From Parietaria judaica (Eukaryota; Streptophyta; Magnoliopsida; Rosales; Urticaceae), in NCBI GenBank assembly GCA_954871525.1, contig OX940864.1:21446001-21510000 (forward strand): a stretch of DNA of 64,000 nucleotides, given 5' to 3'. Numbering within the stretch: the stretch's first letter is position 1; each line of letters begins with the position of its first letter. Below, one piece after another: positions 47,922 to 59,802 of the stretch. The position numbers and the translations under genes are program-made. The notes below the pieces were generated by a model. It saw nothing but the letters and a program-made list of their open reading frames with translations, was not told the DNA's origin and searched no databases.

Positions 47922-50056
47922 TTTTGGCGCTAGAAGGAGGGGGCTCACGAGTTTAAGCCTCGAGTCCCTACCAGCAAATTCGACCACCACGGTCGTCATA
48001 CACTCGCTACAGCCGAGCCACCATGAGCTCGGATTCGCACCGACGAACACCGACGCATCATAGCCGGTCGTCAAGCTCCACACACATATATATATGCAAA
48101 AACAAAGAATTATATATATTATATACATATATGTATCAAATATATATATACAGCAAAAAAAATGATACAAATATATATATATATTAAACACAAAAAAAAC
48201 AACGTGATCAGAAGCTTATACATATATATATGATATATGTTACATATATTATACATATAAAATAAATGTATATGCTATATACGCAAAAAGAGGAGGAGAA
48301 AAGAGCCGGTCTCCGGCAACGCGACCATGCCCTCGTCAATCCACGCCGGAAGCTTGCCGCAATAGCCAGCGAGGCCGCTCAGCACCCCGGCTTCGCGACT
48401 GAAGCCTCTGCCGAAAGCTCATCGGCGATGCAGCCTCCTCGCACGCGTGAGACTCTGGCCGAAGCACCGCTGCCCGCCAACTCTCTACCGGGCATCGCCG
48501 CACGCGCCAAGAAGGCCTCCGCGATATCGTCGCGAAAAACCACGACGACCTCCCCAGCTTCGCTACGAACGCCGGCGACCCCGAGGCGACCTCTAGGCGC
48601 GTTTCTCCGCCACCACGAACCGCCTCGCCGCTGCCCGCCATCTCGTGCACCTTCGATCTGGAGTTAGGGCGCAGCCCATCACCGCTGCGCACGGCGGTGA
48701 ACTCCGGCGTCGTCGATTGGCTCGCTGCACCCCTCGCCGCCATCGCTCCGCCCGAGGTCGGGAGCTCGCTCCACGAGCTTCCACTGCCCCACGTCGCACA
48801 CGAAGGAGATCCGCCACCAAAGCGCTTGCTCGGAAACACGTCGCCGCGGCGATCGACGGCGAAGCTTCGGCAGTCTGGTGAGCAAGGCAAAGAAAACTTT
48901 CCTTCGAAGAAGAAAGCACCAGAGAAAAAAAAAATCCTGCTCCTAATCGTCGAAAGAGAGAAGAGAAAAAAATGGGGGGGAAAAAGAAAAAAAAAAGGAA
49001 GCCTCCTGGTCGTCGAAGGAGAGAAGAGAAAGAAGAAAAAGAAAAGAAAGAAGAGAAAAGAAAAGAAGAAAGAGAAAAGAAAAAAAAAACGAGAATGACC
49101 AGGATCTCTATCCCGCCGACTCGGCAAAAAGTCCAAACGCTCAAAGCGTCACTCGACACACCAAGCCACGTACAACGACACGACATCCGGCTAGCCTCCC
49201 AAGGCCGCTAGGAAACTGTCAGCACTCATCCTCGGGTAAACTCGTATCTTTTTCTACTAAACTAAAATTCCAAGAAGTACCCTTAAAGGTACAATGGATT
49301 TTATAAAAAAAAAAAAAAAAAAAGTGCCCCCCGAGGCATAAATTTTCGCTTTACAGCGTTATCTCTCTCAAAGTATTATGAATAAAAAGAGCTCTCACGC
49401 TCGCCCTTTTGCAAAAAAGAAGATATGGCAGGTTATCTCTTCGAACAAACACCGTGCAGACATGAACGAGAGGTCGTTTCAAAGGAACACCTACTCCACG
49501 CGCGCAAAAACACGGCTGGCAGGTCATCTCCGGGACACCCCCGTGCACACACGGCAGGTGATCCACGGGTAAACACCCACGATCGTAAGAGCGTGCGACG
49601 GGGAGGGACCTGATGAGACACCCTCATAAACGCAAGCATAGGGTTTTTCCCGGGACGCCCCCATACCTCTTCATAAAAAAAAAGAGCTCTCATGCTCACC
49701 CCGTTTTTACGAAAAAAGAAAAATACGGAAGGTCATCTCTCAAGAGAGTTCCTGAAAACATGAATGGGGGGTTGTTTCGAAAGAACACCGACTCCGCACA
49801 CGCAAAAACGTCACTGGCAGGTTATCCCTGAGACACCCCCTTGCACACACGGCAGGTGATCTACGGGGAAGCCCCCACGCGACCGTAAAAGCGTACGACG
49901 GTAAGGTAACTAGCGAAACACCCTCATGAACGTAAACAGAGTGTTCATCCCAGAGACGCCACCGTACATCTTTCCAAAAAGTAAAGACCAAAAATCCCCC
50001 TCCGAGCAAAGATAGTTTTCCACAAGGCAAAGCCTTCCGCAAAACTGGGGGGTTAA
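47922..50056 (+). repeat. array internal domain 8
   Basis: 2,135 bp. The 5' part pairs with domain 5 (short AT repeat, aaacacaaaaaaaac), the middle with domains 4 and 7, and the last ~700 bp (gcaaaaaagaag, cataaacgcaag) with the majority type. It is a second mosaic. Own changes: cttgctcgg, aatgaccagg and tgaacgagagg. Confidence 0.85.
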
Positions 50057-51302
50057 TGTTACGGGTTAATTTTGCAAAGGTTATTTAATAAAGGAAAATT
50101 GTCTAGTTAATTATTTCTTTATTAAATAAACCTATTTTTTACCAAATTATTCACCGGAAGCCCGTTTTCGAAAAATAAAGGCTCCAGATAATCCCAAAAA
50201 TATCGAAATACCCAAAATCGATATAAAATTGTAAAAAAACGGCCTCGGAAAACATCCGGGACCTCCGGGACACACCGGGAAACACCCGGGTGGGCCCCAT
50301 CGCTCCCCAAGGGTCAACTGCCACGTGGCAGCGCCCCAGCAGCCCTCCCAAAGGGCAAACACTGTGCAGACACATGTTGGGCTTCGGTTGGGCAAGAAAT
50401 GGTGCTGACGTCAGCCCTGGGACGCATGCTGACGTCATCGGAGTGGGAGCAAGTCACCCTTGAGCCAGCCGCCTTCTCCCCGCGCGTGAGGGCGCGTCGC
50501 TGCTCCGATCGGCGCGATTCCGGTGGCGTTGGATCGGCCATGTCCTGAGGATGCGAAAAAACATATAATGTTGCACCAGGGGCTTCCCGAGTCAAAAGTT
50601 ATTTGCATTTGAATCCCCGGGTTCTCTTATAAATAGAAGCTCGGTTTCAGTTAAACGGTAACTCATTCTCTCTCAACGGAACTCGACCAAATCTCTCTCT
50701 ATACCCTCTATAACTCGCCTCCCCTCAAATATCACTCTAATGTTGAGCGTCGGAGGTGAATCAGGGGGTATCCCCCCTGGTTCTCCCTGATCTCGGGTGT
50801 TGTTTTGTCCAGGTTCTGGGAGAGAGAAAACACATTTGAGCGGAAGTTCTGGAGAAGATTCTGGCAAGATCCAAGACCCTCCTTGCCAAGGTTCTAGGTC
50901 CGTGAGGTTCTCGTTCTATCCACTGGTCTTGTATCTCCGGCAGATATACAGATTACGCGGATAGCCCGAGGACCCGGATCTGTCCCCGTGACACCGGTCG
51001 AGGGTCTGATCCACCAGGGTTCACTGGAGAGTCGATACCGTGACCCCCCCTACGCGGTGGCCAGGAATCCGTTTTTGGTGTCCCGAACCTGTAATCCGGG
51101 CCAGGCCAAGTCCTGGCCCTATTAGCAACAGGTAGTGGAGTTTACCACGGATTTCTGGTCGTCGAGTCAGAGGATGGTCCGTTCGACTCAAAGGTCCGGA
51201 GCCCAAGCCCTAAAGTCACAAAAATCAATGAGACGACATTGGGCCCGGCCCAACACGAGCAATAGGGCCGCTGAATGTTTGAGGCATTTTTCTGCATCAA
51301 CA
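50057..51302 (+). repeat. array LTR9 (outer right LTR)
   Basis: 1,246 bp, the most diverged inner-to-outer copy. Private changes include a mutated second G-box (gacacatgtt), gtggcgttgg, gtgacaccgg, aggttctcg and gaggatggtcc. Shares ctcc (ctccagat) and gtcgagtcag with LTR1, as expected for the two ends of the founding element. Confidence 0.92.
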
Positions 51303-51327
51303 TCTACTATAACTAATGTAGTGTAAA

Positions 51328-53392
51328 TCTATATATATATAAAAAGAAAATCTCACATAAATGACGTGGCACACTCAAAATCAAGGATTCTAAGTTTTCA
51401 ATTTTTTACCAATTTACAATTATTTTAATAGAAAACACGTTTACATATAAATGCATACCTATTAAATTCTGATACAAATTGAAGTCTTCTCCTTTTCCAT
51501 GCAATCTTTTGCTTCATCTATTAATTATATATTTTAATGGCACATAACGCACAAAGAATTTGTTAAGCATGCAGTTATAGATTATTCATTATAGATTGGA
51601 CTCTTCCTATTCTAATTTATGTAACTCCTACTCCATTCATCCTTTAAATATACTAATCCCTACAAATATAGTTCATCATCAGATAAAAGTTGTGGTAGTT
51701 TGTGCCTTTGTGGTGTCAAGTCCAATTAAGCATAGAGTTTTTATAAGCTTCAACATAATTTTCATCAAGGTATTTTTTTTTTAATTTTTTTAATCAATCC
51801 GTATTATATTTTTAAAATTTTTATTTCTATGTTACTCTTTAATTTTCGTTCATTTTTCATCACTTGAGTTTTTTTTTTCCGGTACATTCTATTCTTTATT
51901 TTTTCATAGTATCTATTTTAATATTTAGTATAATAATTTTTCATTGTTCCTCTCAAACTACCGCCGTCAGTCAACGACATCATCAATTTCTCTCTCCATT
52001 GCAGCGTTGTTTTTCTCTCCATGGTGGTGTCACTAAATCTCCGTCGCAATCTCCCTGTAGCAAATCATTAGTCTCTCTCTATGTGTCTCCGGCGTTGTGT
52101 GGCTCGCTACCTCTGTCGACTACTACAACGCGTGTTACGTTATAAGCTCACTAACGGTAAGAAATATCATTTGTTTTTCTGAATTTAATTTTAAGAATAG
52201 TTTATTTATTCATCCAATTTGAGTCATTTTCTTGGGCAATTTTTTGTCATCATTGACGCCGAGTTATCTTAATCCAATTGTTTATATTTATATTAATTTA
52301 TTCAGACGAATTTTTTTTTCTAGGAAAACAATAGTTGCAGACGTCGTGTTAATTAAATATATAATAACTCAATATATATACAATTTACACCACCGCTGGT
52401 TCTTATTTAAAAAATGAAAAAGTAAAAAAAATTGGAAGATAGACATAGATAAATAAACCAAGGATTCTCATATCTTATTTTTTTAGAATGTTTAATTTTA
52501 AAATTAGAAACTTCATCGCTTCATTATTTACATGTTAAATATGCATTAAATTCATTCATTTAGAATTTAAACTATAAACTTTTCATGAAATTGTTTTGGA
52601 AAAATATCTAATCCTCAAATAGTATATTAATATATATTATATTATATCCTCACCTTATATTTCATATTGAAAGATTTACAGGTACATATTTTCTGTACAG
52701 ATTTTAAAATCTCATAAATATAAATATACATGTATATATATATATATATTATTAACATATGTTATTGCATGATTTTCCATGTACATTGATTTTAAAATCT
52801 TTTATGTATATATATATACATATAAGAAAGAATTAATTTTCAAGTTTAACATGTCAAAAGGAATTAAAAATATACCATGCATTTGTAAAGAGTGGGAATT
52901 TTTCTGTTGTAAACAAAAATTACATATTACTTTAGTTTTCAGTTTTTATTTTTATTTTTTATTATGATATCTATATAGCCATTACATAGTAATGGACAAA
53001 CATAAAGGCCATAACGTCATAGTGATTTTAAAAGAGTATATGGATATGAATAGTCCGCCCAACATTAATTGTTTTAACTTTGGCTTAGATTTAAGAACAC
53101 AACCTGTTATTTCTCACGTGGACAGCCCTCCCGCGTGCTCCCATCGTTACGTGTCGCCCACCTTGCCTTGAGCTTAGTGAACTGATTTCGGGTCGCCATC
53201 ATTTATCGCTGACTAAACTACATCGCTTCGGTCTGAGCACGGCGAGCCTACATCTCCGCATTATAGTTTTTATGGTTGTTGGAAGAACAATTAGAAAATA
53301 GATTGTTACTTTACAAGTTGCTATTTTATATATTCGACATTATAAGGATATGAAGATTGTATAGATGTTTTCTTTAAAGATATAGGCTTTCT
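51328..53392. other. non-coding left part of the Helitron
   Basis: AT-rich sequence with a short pyrimidine- and serine-codon-rich stretch at 51960-52145 (a frame with no recognisable domain). A moderately GC-rich patch at 53110-53270 has ABRE-like cacgtgg and tacgtgtc. I see no supported gene. Confidence 0.4.
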
Positions 53393-53941
53393 AAAATCAT
53401 TTTACATGGAAAAAACCCTAGCCCCCAATCCGCCGTCGACCTGCCTCGAAGGCTTTCCGCCGCCGCTCGGGCTTCTCTAGGCTTCCTCGCGCTCGCCTCC
53501 TGGCAGCTCTGGGCATGACGACTGTTGTCTAGCTTTTCGCTCTCCACTGCTGCTCGCCTTCGCCGTTGGGTTGCTGTTTTACGCCCTGGTTTCTCCCCTT
53601 CTCCAGCGACGACTATGGCTCTCGTCTGAGTTCACAGTCACCTCTGCCGCTGCTGTGGTCTCTGTTCCCGTTGTCAGGTTTTTTCGTCTTGCTCGTTTGC
53701 GATGAAGCTTCGTTTTGTGGTGTTATAGGGTGCCCTCTGTTTTTTCCTCATGGTTTGGTTAGGCGCTATCGATTACTCTGCTGTTTGGTGTATTTGAGTC
53801 CATCCCTCCACCTGTTTGTTGGTTTTCCCATAGGATTCTGCAGCCTTTTTGTGTTGTAGACAACGTTGTATGCTCTCTAGTCTCTAGAGGAGCCCTCCCG
53901 TGTTGGATTTCTCTGTTTGAGACCTTTTCGTTTTTCAGAGT

Positions 53942-55561
53942 ATGGAAAGAGATCTAGAGCTAAACGTGGACGTTGACTCTTTGGTCAATCTTACCGACAC
54001 TCTCCATATGGATGATGAGGAATGGGAAGACCTTGCCGATTTAGAGGACGGTGGCTCTTCTAATCTTCGACTCCAATCAGCGGTGGTCGGAAAGATCCTT
54101 GGAGGAAAAATTGGATCCCTAAAGTTGTTTGACTCCATCCTGAGCCGTCTTTGGTGGAATGAACCGGCTTGGAAATCAAAACTTCTAGAGAAGAATAAAG
54201 ACGGATTTTACATCGGGATTGAGTTTGCGAATCCTGCGGTTTGCAGGAAGATGATAGACAAGGGACCGTGGTGTTTCAATGGCGGAACCCTCCTCCTTGA
54301 GCCATGGCCGGAATCGGAGAATTGGAAGGAATGCAAATTTTCATCCATTAATATTTGGTTGAAAATCCTAGGTGTTCCAACCCAAGCAAGGACAGAAAAA
54401 AATGTTCTTCGTTTGGCTGGACACTGCGGCAAGGTTACTGTCTTCAAATGGGACAAGAACTTTTGTTCGGTTTTGAGGGATTCTATCAGATGTCGAGTCT
54501 CTCTCGATCTTTCTACGCCTATTTGCCCGGGTCGCTTTATTCCTGTTAAAGGGAAACCGGTTTGGATTGCTTTTAAATATGAGCGACTCCCATCTCTCTG
54601 CTACAGATGTGGCCTTCTTGGCCATGATCAAAGGGGCTGCAAATTCCCAATGATAACCGTGAAAGGCCCTGACGAGTGCCCACGACAAGCCCTCGGACCG
54701 TGGCTTCGCGCTGAAGAAAGTTGTTTTTCTTGTTTCGAATATGGCCATGCAGCTGAACTGTTATCGAGGAATATTTCATCGACGGATCCGAAAGACGAAG
54801 CAACTTCTTCAGGAATTGGGACTAATCCTGTTGATAAGGCGAATAATGGGTCCTTTTTGGGACAAAAGGACTCCTGTATTCCCAACTCTGCAGCTCTTAA
54901 CTCGGTGTCAGAGCTTATGGTAGAGTTTGAGCCATCAGTTATGCATCTGAAGATGCAGAACCAGAGAACTGATATCAATGACAACGACTTGGAAACTGGT
55001 CTAGTTTCCTCAACCGATATCAAGACGGATTCTCACGGGACTTTCTCGTCCCCTGCAGAGTTTCCCTCGATAGATGAGCCAGGGAATAAGAGCTCTCCTC
55101 CTTTAGACGATCCGATCAAATTTCCTTCCCCCTACAACAACCCCCTGTTCATCCCTGAGAAGTCAAGTTTGCTCGCGCCTCCACCATCACAACCGGTATC
55201 GTTTAGCGAGGTACCCACTTCTCTCTCGATGTCTCTTCGGGTTTCCAAAGGAAAAAAAACGTCTCCTGATAAAGGGCGGGGGCATCTTGTTATGCCAAGA
55301 GGTTCCTGTGTGAAGAAGAAGCCCAAGCGTTCTCTCAAGGCTTTGGCGAGGGAAGGCAAAGTTTGTACTGAGTTAGTCTCGGAATCCTTGCTTGAAGGAC
55401 AGTTGGTTCATGTAGATGCCCTAGACCCACTGAATGCGGTGAAGGAAGGGGACAAGGAGTGTGGATCGTTAATGGTTTGTTCCATGAAAATGGATGAAAT
55501 CATTGACACAAAAGAATCTGAAGCGGCGCACCCTGTGGATCAGGGTCGCCGAGCTCAATGA
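53942..55561 (+). CDS. LINE ORF1 protein (539 aa, DUF4283 + CCHC zinc knuckle)
   Basis: An intact 539-codon frame. Residues about 40-190 form a DUF4283 domain (AVVGKILGGKIGSLKLF; FANPAVCRKMIDKGPWCFNG; WLKILGVPTQAR). A CCHC zinc knuckle follows (C220-x2-C223-x4-H228-x4-C233, in CYRCGLLGHDQRGC). The C-terminal half is hydrophilic, acidic and Ser/Pro-rich, with a basic patch KKKPKRSLKALAREGK that could be a nuclear localisation signal. ORF1 proteins of this group bind the element's RNA. The start at 53942 is the first Met of the frame, and the stop overlaps the start of ORF2 (ATGA at 55558-55561), suggesting coupled termination-reinitiation. Confidence 0.92.
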   Translation: MERDLELNVDVDSLVNLTDTLHMDDEEWEDLADLEDGGSSNLRLQSAVVGKILGGKIGSLKLFDSILSRLWWNEPAWKSKLLEKNKDGFYIGIEFANPAVCRKMIDKGPWCFNGGTLLLEPWPESENWKECKFSSINIWLKILGVPTQARTEKNVLRLAGHCGKVTVFKWDKNFCSVLRDSIRCRVSLDLSTPICPGRFIPVKGKPVWIAFKYERLPSLCYRCGLLGHDQRGCKFPMITVKGPDECPRQALGPWLRAEESCFSCFEYGHAAELLSRNISSTDPKDEATSSGIGTNPVDKANNGSFLGQKDSCIPNSAALNSVSELMVEFEPSVMHLKMQNQRTDINDNDLETGLVSSTDIKTDSHGTFSSPAEFPSIDEPGNKSSPPLDDPIKFPSPYNNPLFIPEKSSLLAPPPSQPVSFSEVPTSLSMSLRVSKGKKTSPDKGRGHLVMPRGSCVKKKPKRSLKALAREGKVCTELVSESLLEGQLVHVDALDPLNAVKEGDKECGSLMVCSMKMDEIIDTKESEAAHPVDQGRRAQ

Positions 55562-58500
55562 TAGGCCTTGTGTGGAACGTCCAGGGCTTGGCGAACCCTC
55601 GGACCTTAGGAGCTCTGCGCTCTCATGTGAACCAATTTAGACCAGACTTTATCTTTCTGTCTGAAACTAAGTTGGTTCGCTCCCAGTTTGAGAAAGTCCG
55701 TGTAGAGCTTGGCTTTGACTCATGCATTGGCGTTGAGAGAGTTGGTATGAGTGGGGGTCTTCTGCTCCTTTGGCGGGATCCTATAACTTTCTCTTTGGGA
55801 TCCTTGTCAAGGTTTCACATCGAAGGGGTTCTTCAATGCGATGATGAAGACGATTGGAGATTTGCTGGCATATATGGTGATCCTGTTTCAAGTCAACGGA
55901 AGCATTCTTGGGAGTTGATTCGGCGTCTCCGGTTTATGCATCCGGGCCCTTGGTTGTGTGGGGGTAACCTTAATGAAGTTATCTCGAATAGTGAAATTAA
56001 AGGTGGTTGCGCGCGTGACCCTTACTTGATTGATAACTTCAGGACATGTCTAGATGATTGTGATTTGCATGACTTGGGTTATGTTGGGGAACCCTTTACG
56101 TGGAGGCGAAAGGCCGGCGCTAATACGGTTGAAGAAAGAATTGATAGGTGTTTAGGCACCTCTGAGTGGGTCGATTGTTTCCCTAATGCTGTTGTTCGAC
56201 ATCTTGACTTCTGGAGCTCTGATCATCGTCCTTTGCTTCTCAATTTGAAAGGTGCTCTTGATTCAGATATCTCTCATAGAAAGCGAGGGCGGAGGAGATT
56301 CTTCTTTGAAGAAGCCTGGGTGCTCGATGAGGGGTGTGAAGAAGTGATTCGCATGGCTTGGGATTCAACTCACTTGGGCCTGGGCAACTGGCAGCTTAAG
56401 CAGAAGCTAAATCTCTGTCGTGAAGGTCTCCGCCTGTGGGGGCGTGGAAAATTTCGAGAGCTAAGGGACAAAATTGAGAGGCAACGTCTTGTTCTTGCTC
56501 GGATAAGTGACACGAATGAGAAGTTGGATTGGGAGTCTTTCCGACGAGAAGAGCATCAACTTGATTCCTTGACCGAGAAAGAAAAATCTTTCTGGCGCCA
56601 ACGAAGTCGAGCGACTTGGCTTAAGCACGGAGACATCAACTCGAAGTTCCACCATCAACGGGCTTCGGGTCGTCGGAAGAAAAATAAAATCGACGGCCTT
56701 CTCGATGAATCGGACGTCTGGCAAAGTGGAGATGTGGGGGTTACTAGGATTGTGACGCACTACTTTCAAAATATTTTCACGTCTAGTTTGCCCAGCGAAG
56801 AAGACATTGAAGCGGGTTTGGTCGGAATTTCTCCCAAAATCTCGGAAGAAATGAATAATTACCTTCTGAGTCCTTTCACGGCTCAAGATGTGAAAGATGT
56901 AGTCTTCTCAATGGAAGCTATTAAAGCTCCTGGACCTGATGGTTTTCCGGCCCTTTTCTACCAGAAATTTTGGAATATTATCGGCCAAATGGTGACAAAG
57001 GTTTGCCTTGAGATCTTGAATGACGGGAGAGCTGTTCAAGACTTAAATAACACAGTCATTACCCTTATTCCTAAGAGCCCAAAAGGAAAGAAGGTGAGTG
57101 ATTTTCGCCCTATCAGTCTATGCAATGTCATTTATAAAATTGTCTCTAGATGCCTCACAGATCGCCTAAAAATGTCGATGAGCTCGGCGATCTCTGAGAA
57201 CCAAAGTGCTTTTGTGGGGGGGCCGACAGATTTTTGATAACGCGATGATTGGCTTTGAAGGAATCCACACGATGCGGCGAGGCCGATTGGCAATGGGGAA
57301 TGTGCGGCCCTTAAGCTCGATATGGCTAAGGCTTATGACAGAGTTGAATGGCCCTACCTTCGGGCGGTTATGATACGTCTGGGTTACGCAATGGAGTGGA
57401 TCAATAAGATTATGTGTTGTGTCACGTCGGTCTCGTTCGCTTTTAACATTAATGGTGCTGTTCGTGGCCGGGTTATTCCGCAAAGAGGCCTTCGTCAAGG
57501 GGATCCCTTGTCTCCTTTTCTGTTCCTTTTTTGCTCGGAGGGTCTCTCTGGTCTATTTAGGGCTGCAGAGGAGCGCGACTCTCTTAATGGACTTAGATTC
57601 GGAGGGGAAGGATTGTGGATTTCCCATTTGTTCTTTGCGGATGACAGTCTTATCTTCTTCTCAGCATCTGATGAAGAAGCTGAGACAGTCAGAGACTGTT
57701 TGAGAATTTACGAGAAGGCTTCAGGACAAATGGTCAACTACGCAAAGTCTGAAGTTTGCTTTGGGAAAGATGTGGATGAAACCAGAAGAATCCGGATTGC
57801 CAATTGTCTTGGGGTCAAAAAAACAGAGTGTCACCAACGTTATCTTGGTCTTCCAGCCTTTGCTGGGCGTCGGAAGAAAGAGTTGTTTGCCTATATCAAG
57901 GAACGAGTGTGGAACAAAGTTAAAAGCTGGAGGGGAACCAAAGTCTCACAAGCAGGAAGGGAGATTCTCATTAAGGTTGCTCTTCATTCTATTCCAACCT
58001 ATGTCATGAGCTGTTTCCGTCTCCCGATTAGTCTCATTGGAGACATCCATAAAATCTGTGCAGGTTTCTGGTGGGGAGATGGTAGCAATAATCGGAAAAT
58101 CCATTGGTCAAAATGGATCGAGATGTGTCGAAACAAGTGCGAGGGGGGCTTGGGATTTAGAGATATGGGATGCTTTAATCAAGCTTTGCTTGCGAAGAGT
58201 ATGTGGCGCCTGATCCAATCTCCAAATTCTCTCGTGAGCAAAGTCTTTGCAGCTTGTTATTTCCCTAACGGGGATGCTCTTTCAGCTAGGATTGGCTCAG
58301 CTAGGATTGGCTCGTCTGCTTCCCATGTTTGGCGAAGTCTTTTGTGGGGCCGATCAATTATCTTAGCGGGCTCCCGCTGGCGTGTTGGAAATGGAGAGGA
58401 TGTTGATATCTTGAAGGACAATTGGATTCCGAGGCCGAGCTCTTTCCGTCTTATTGACCCGCCTCCCCTACCTCTCAACATGCGGGTGTGTGAGCTAAAG

Positions 58501-59802
58501 ACGGCCTCGGGAGGGTGGGATGAAGATCTCATTACGGCAATGTTCGACCCTGAGGATGCCTCGGCCATTCTTAGCATTCCTTGGGCGAACATCGATCAAA
58601 GAGACACGATCATGTGGCACTACTCTACGAATGGTGAGTATTCGGTTAAAAGTGGATATCGTATTGGTTTCGCCTCTACGTATGACCTCGGCTCAACATC
58701 CTCTTCTGACAGTAAAATGAACTGGTGGAGTAAGATTTGGAGGATTCCGGTTCCTCCGAAAGTTAAACTCCACTTGTGGAGAGTATGCAAAAAGGTTCTG
58801 CCGACGCGTACTATTCTTTCTCGCCGCGGAATTCAAATGGATACGAGGTGCCCTCTTTTCCTTCTTGAGCACGAAACTGTTGATCATTGCTTCTGGGGAT
58901 GCAAATTTACCCGGAAAATCTGGAAACTTGCTGGGCTGGGTTGTATTCTGGATCTCTCCAAACCTAGAGTTGAGCCTCTATGTCTCATTGCCTCAGTTCT
59001 GACATCTCTCGGTCAAGGTGAGACTGCATTGTTCTCTTTTCTCCTTTGGCAAATATGGAATAACAGGAACAATGTGGTGAATGGAAGCAAATCGAGGTCC
59101 CAGTGGGACATTGTAGAAGGGGCGTTTAGCTACCTGTCAGAATTCAATGAAGCGCAGAAAACTGCGAATCCAAAGAAAGATGTTAATCAACCTGCTCCAG
59201 CCTGGAAGCCCCCCGAGGAAGGCTGTGTTGACATCTGTGTCGACGCCGCGATTGATGGACGTGGGGACAATTATGGTATTGGTTTAGTGGCTCGCAACCA
59301 TGAAAACCGTGTTCTTGCGTCGGGAATTAACTTCCATCAGCATGGTTTATCTCCCCAGCTTGCAGAGGCCTCTGCTATTCGTCGTGGGGTCGAATGGGCG
59401 TATGACCAGGGATGGTCAAAGATCCGCATCCAATCGGACTGTCTAGGGGTTATTAAGTCTCTAAACCAAAAGTCCACCCCTTTGTCTGATTTAGGCACTA
59501 TTGTCTCTCATATCCATCACTTAGTTAATCAGATCGAGTCTGTAATGTTCTAATTCATCCCGAGAAGCTGTAATGAAGTCGCGCATGGCCTGGCTCGACT
59601 TGCGATTAAGTCTAGAGGGAATATAGTTTGGTTGGAATCTGTCCCGCCTAGTATAGAACCTCTTATCTTGCGCGACGCTGGTTGTAGAGAGGGAGTCCCG
59701 ACCCTTGTTCGGGACGATTGCTTGGCTGCTGCCGTTGATAATTCGATGTGGAGTACTCTTTCCTCTAGAGTCGCACCCGTTTGGGGGACTCGGAGGTTTT
59801 AA
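55558..59802 (+). pseudogene. LINE ORF2: endonuclease-reverse transcriptase-RNase H, disrupted
   Basis: The AP-endonuclease domain comes first (WNVQGL, N7; LSETK, E36; FWSSDHRP, D222/H223). The usual Asp in the GDxN motif is Asn here (GGNLNE, N137). The RT domain has IKAPGPDGFPALFYQ, LIPKSPKG, SDFRPISLCNVIYKI, QRGLRQGDPLSPFLF and FADD. A zf-RVT block (WWSKIWRIPVPPKVKLHLWR) and a C-terminal RNase H (DICVDAAIDGRGDNYGIGLV) follow. Lesions: one extra G in the G-run 57216-57222 and, about 70 bp later, a missing G at 57289-57290, which restores frame; a TAA at 59551-59553 inside the RNase H tail, after which the conserved SCNEVAHGLAR continues to the natural stop at 59800-59802. It cannot make a full ORF2 protein. 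Confidence 0.92.

Larger units (their letters stand above)
22939..51302 (+). mobile_element. 28.4-kb tandem array of a non-autonomous Gypsy-like LTR retrotransposon: 9 LTRs, 8 internal domains
   Basis: The pattern is LTR-internal-LTR-internal...-LTR with shared LTRs. LTR starts at 22939, 26359, 29743, 33126, 36521, 39899, 43282, 46673 and 50057 give unit lengths of 3420, 3384, 3383, 3395, 3378, 3383, 3391 and 3384 bp. Every LTR starts TGTTA and ends AACA. Every internal domain begins ttttggcgctagaaggaggg (a primer-binding-site-like TGGCGC start) and ends with the purine tract aactggggggttaa. The outer flanks gctac and tctac match at 4 of 5, as expected if one insertion expanded in place. No gag, protease, integrase or RT is present, so mobilisation would need a helper. 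Repeated LTR-LTR unequal exchange explains the structure. Confidence 0.9.

Noticed and set aside
22939..51302. Tandem 3.4-kb units as rDNA spacer, telomeric or ordinary satellite array
   Set aside because: Each unit has TG...CA LTR ends, a TATA box, a primer-binding-like start and a polypurine tract. No rRNA sequence or telomere motif is present.
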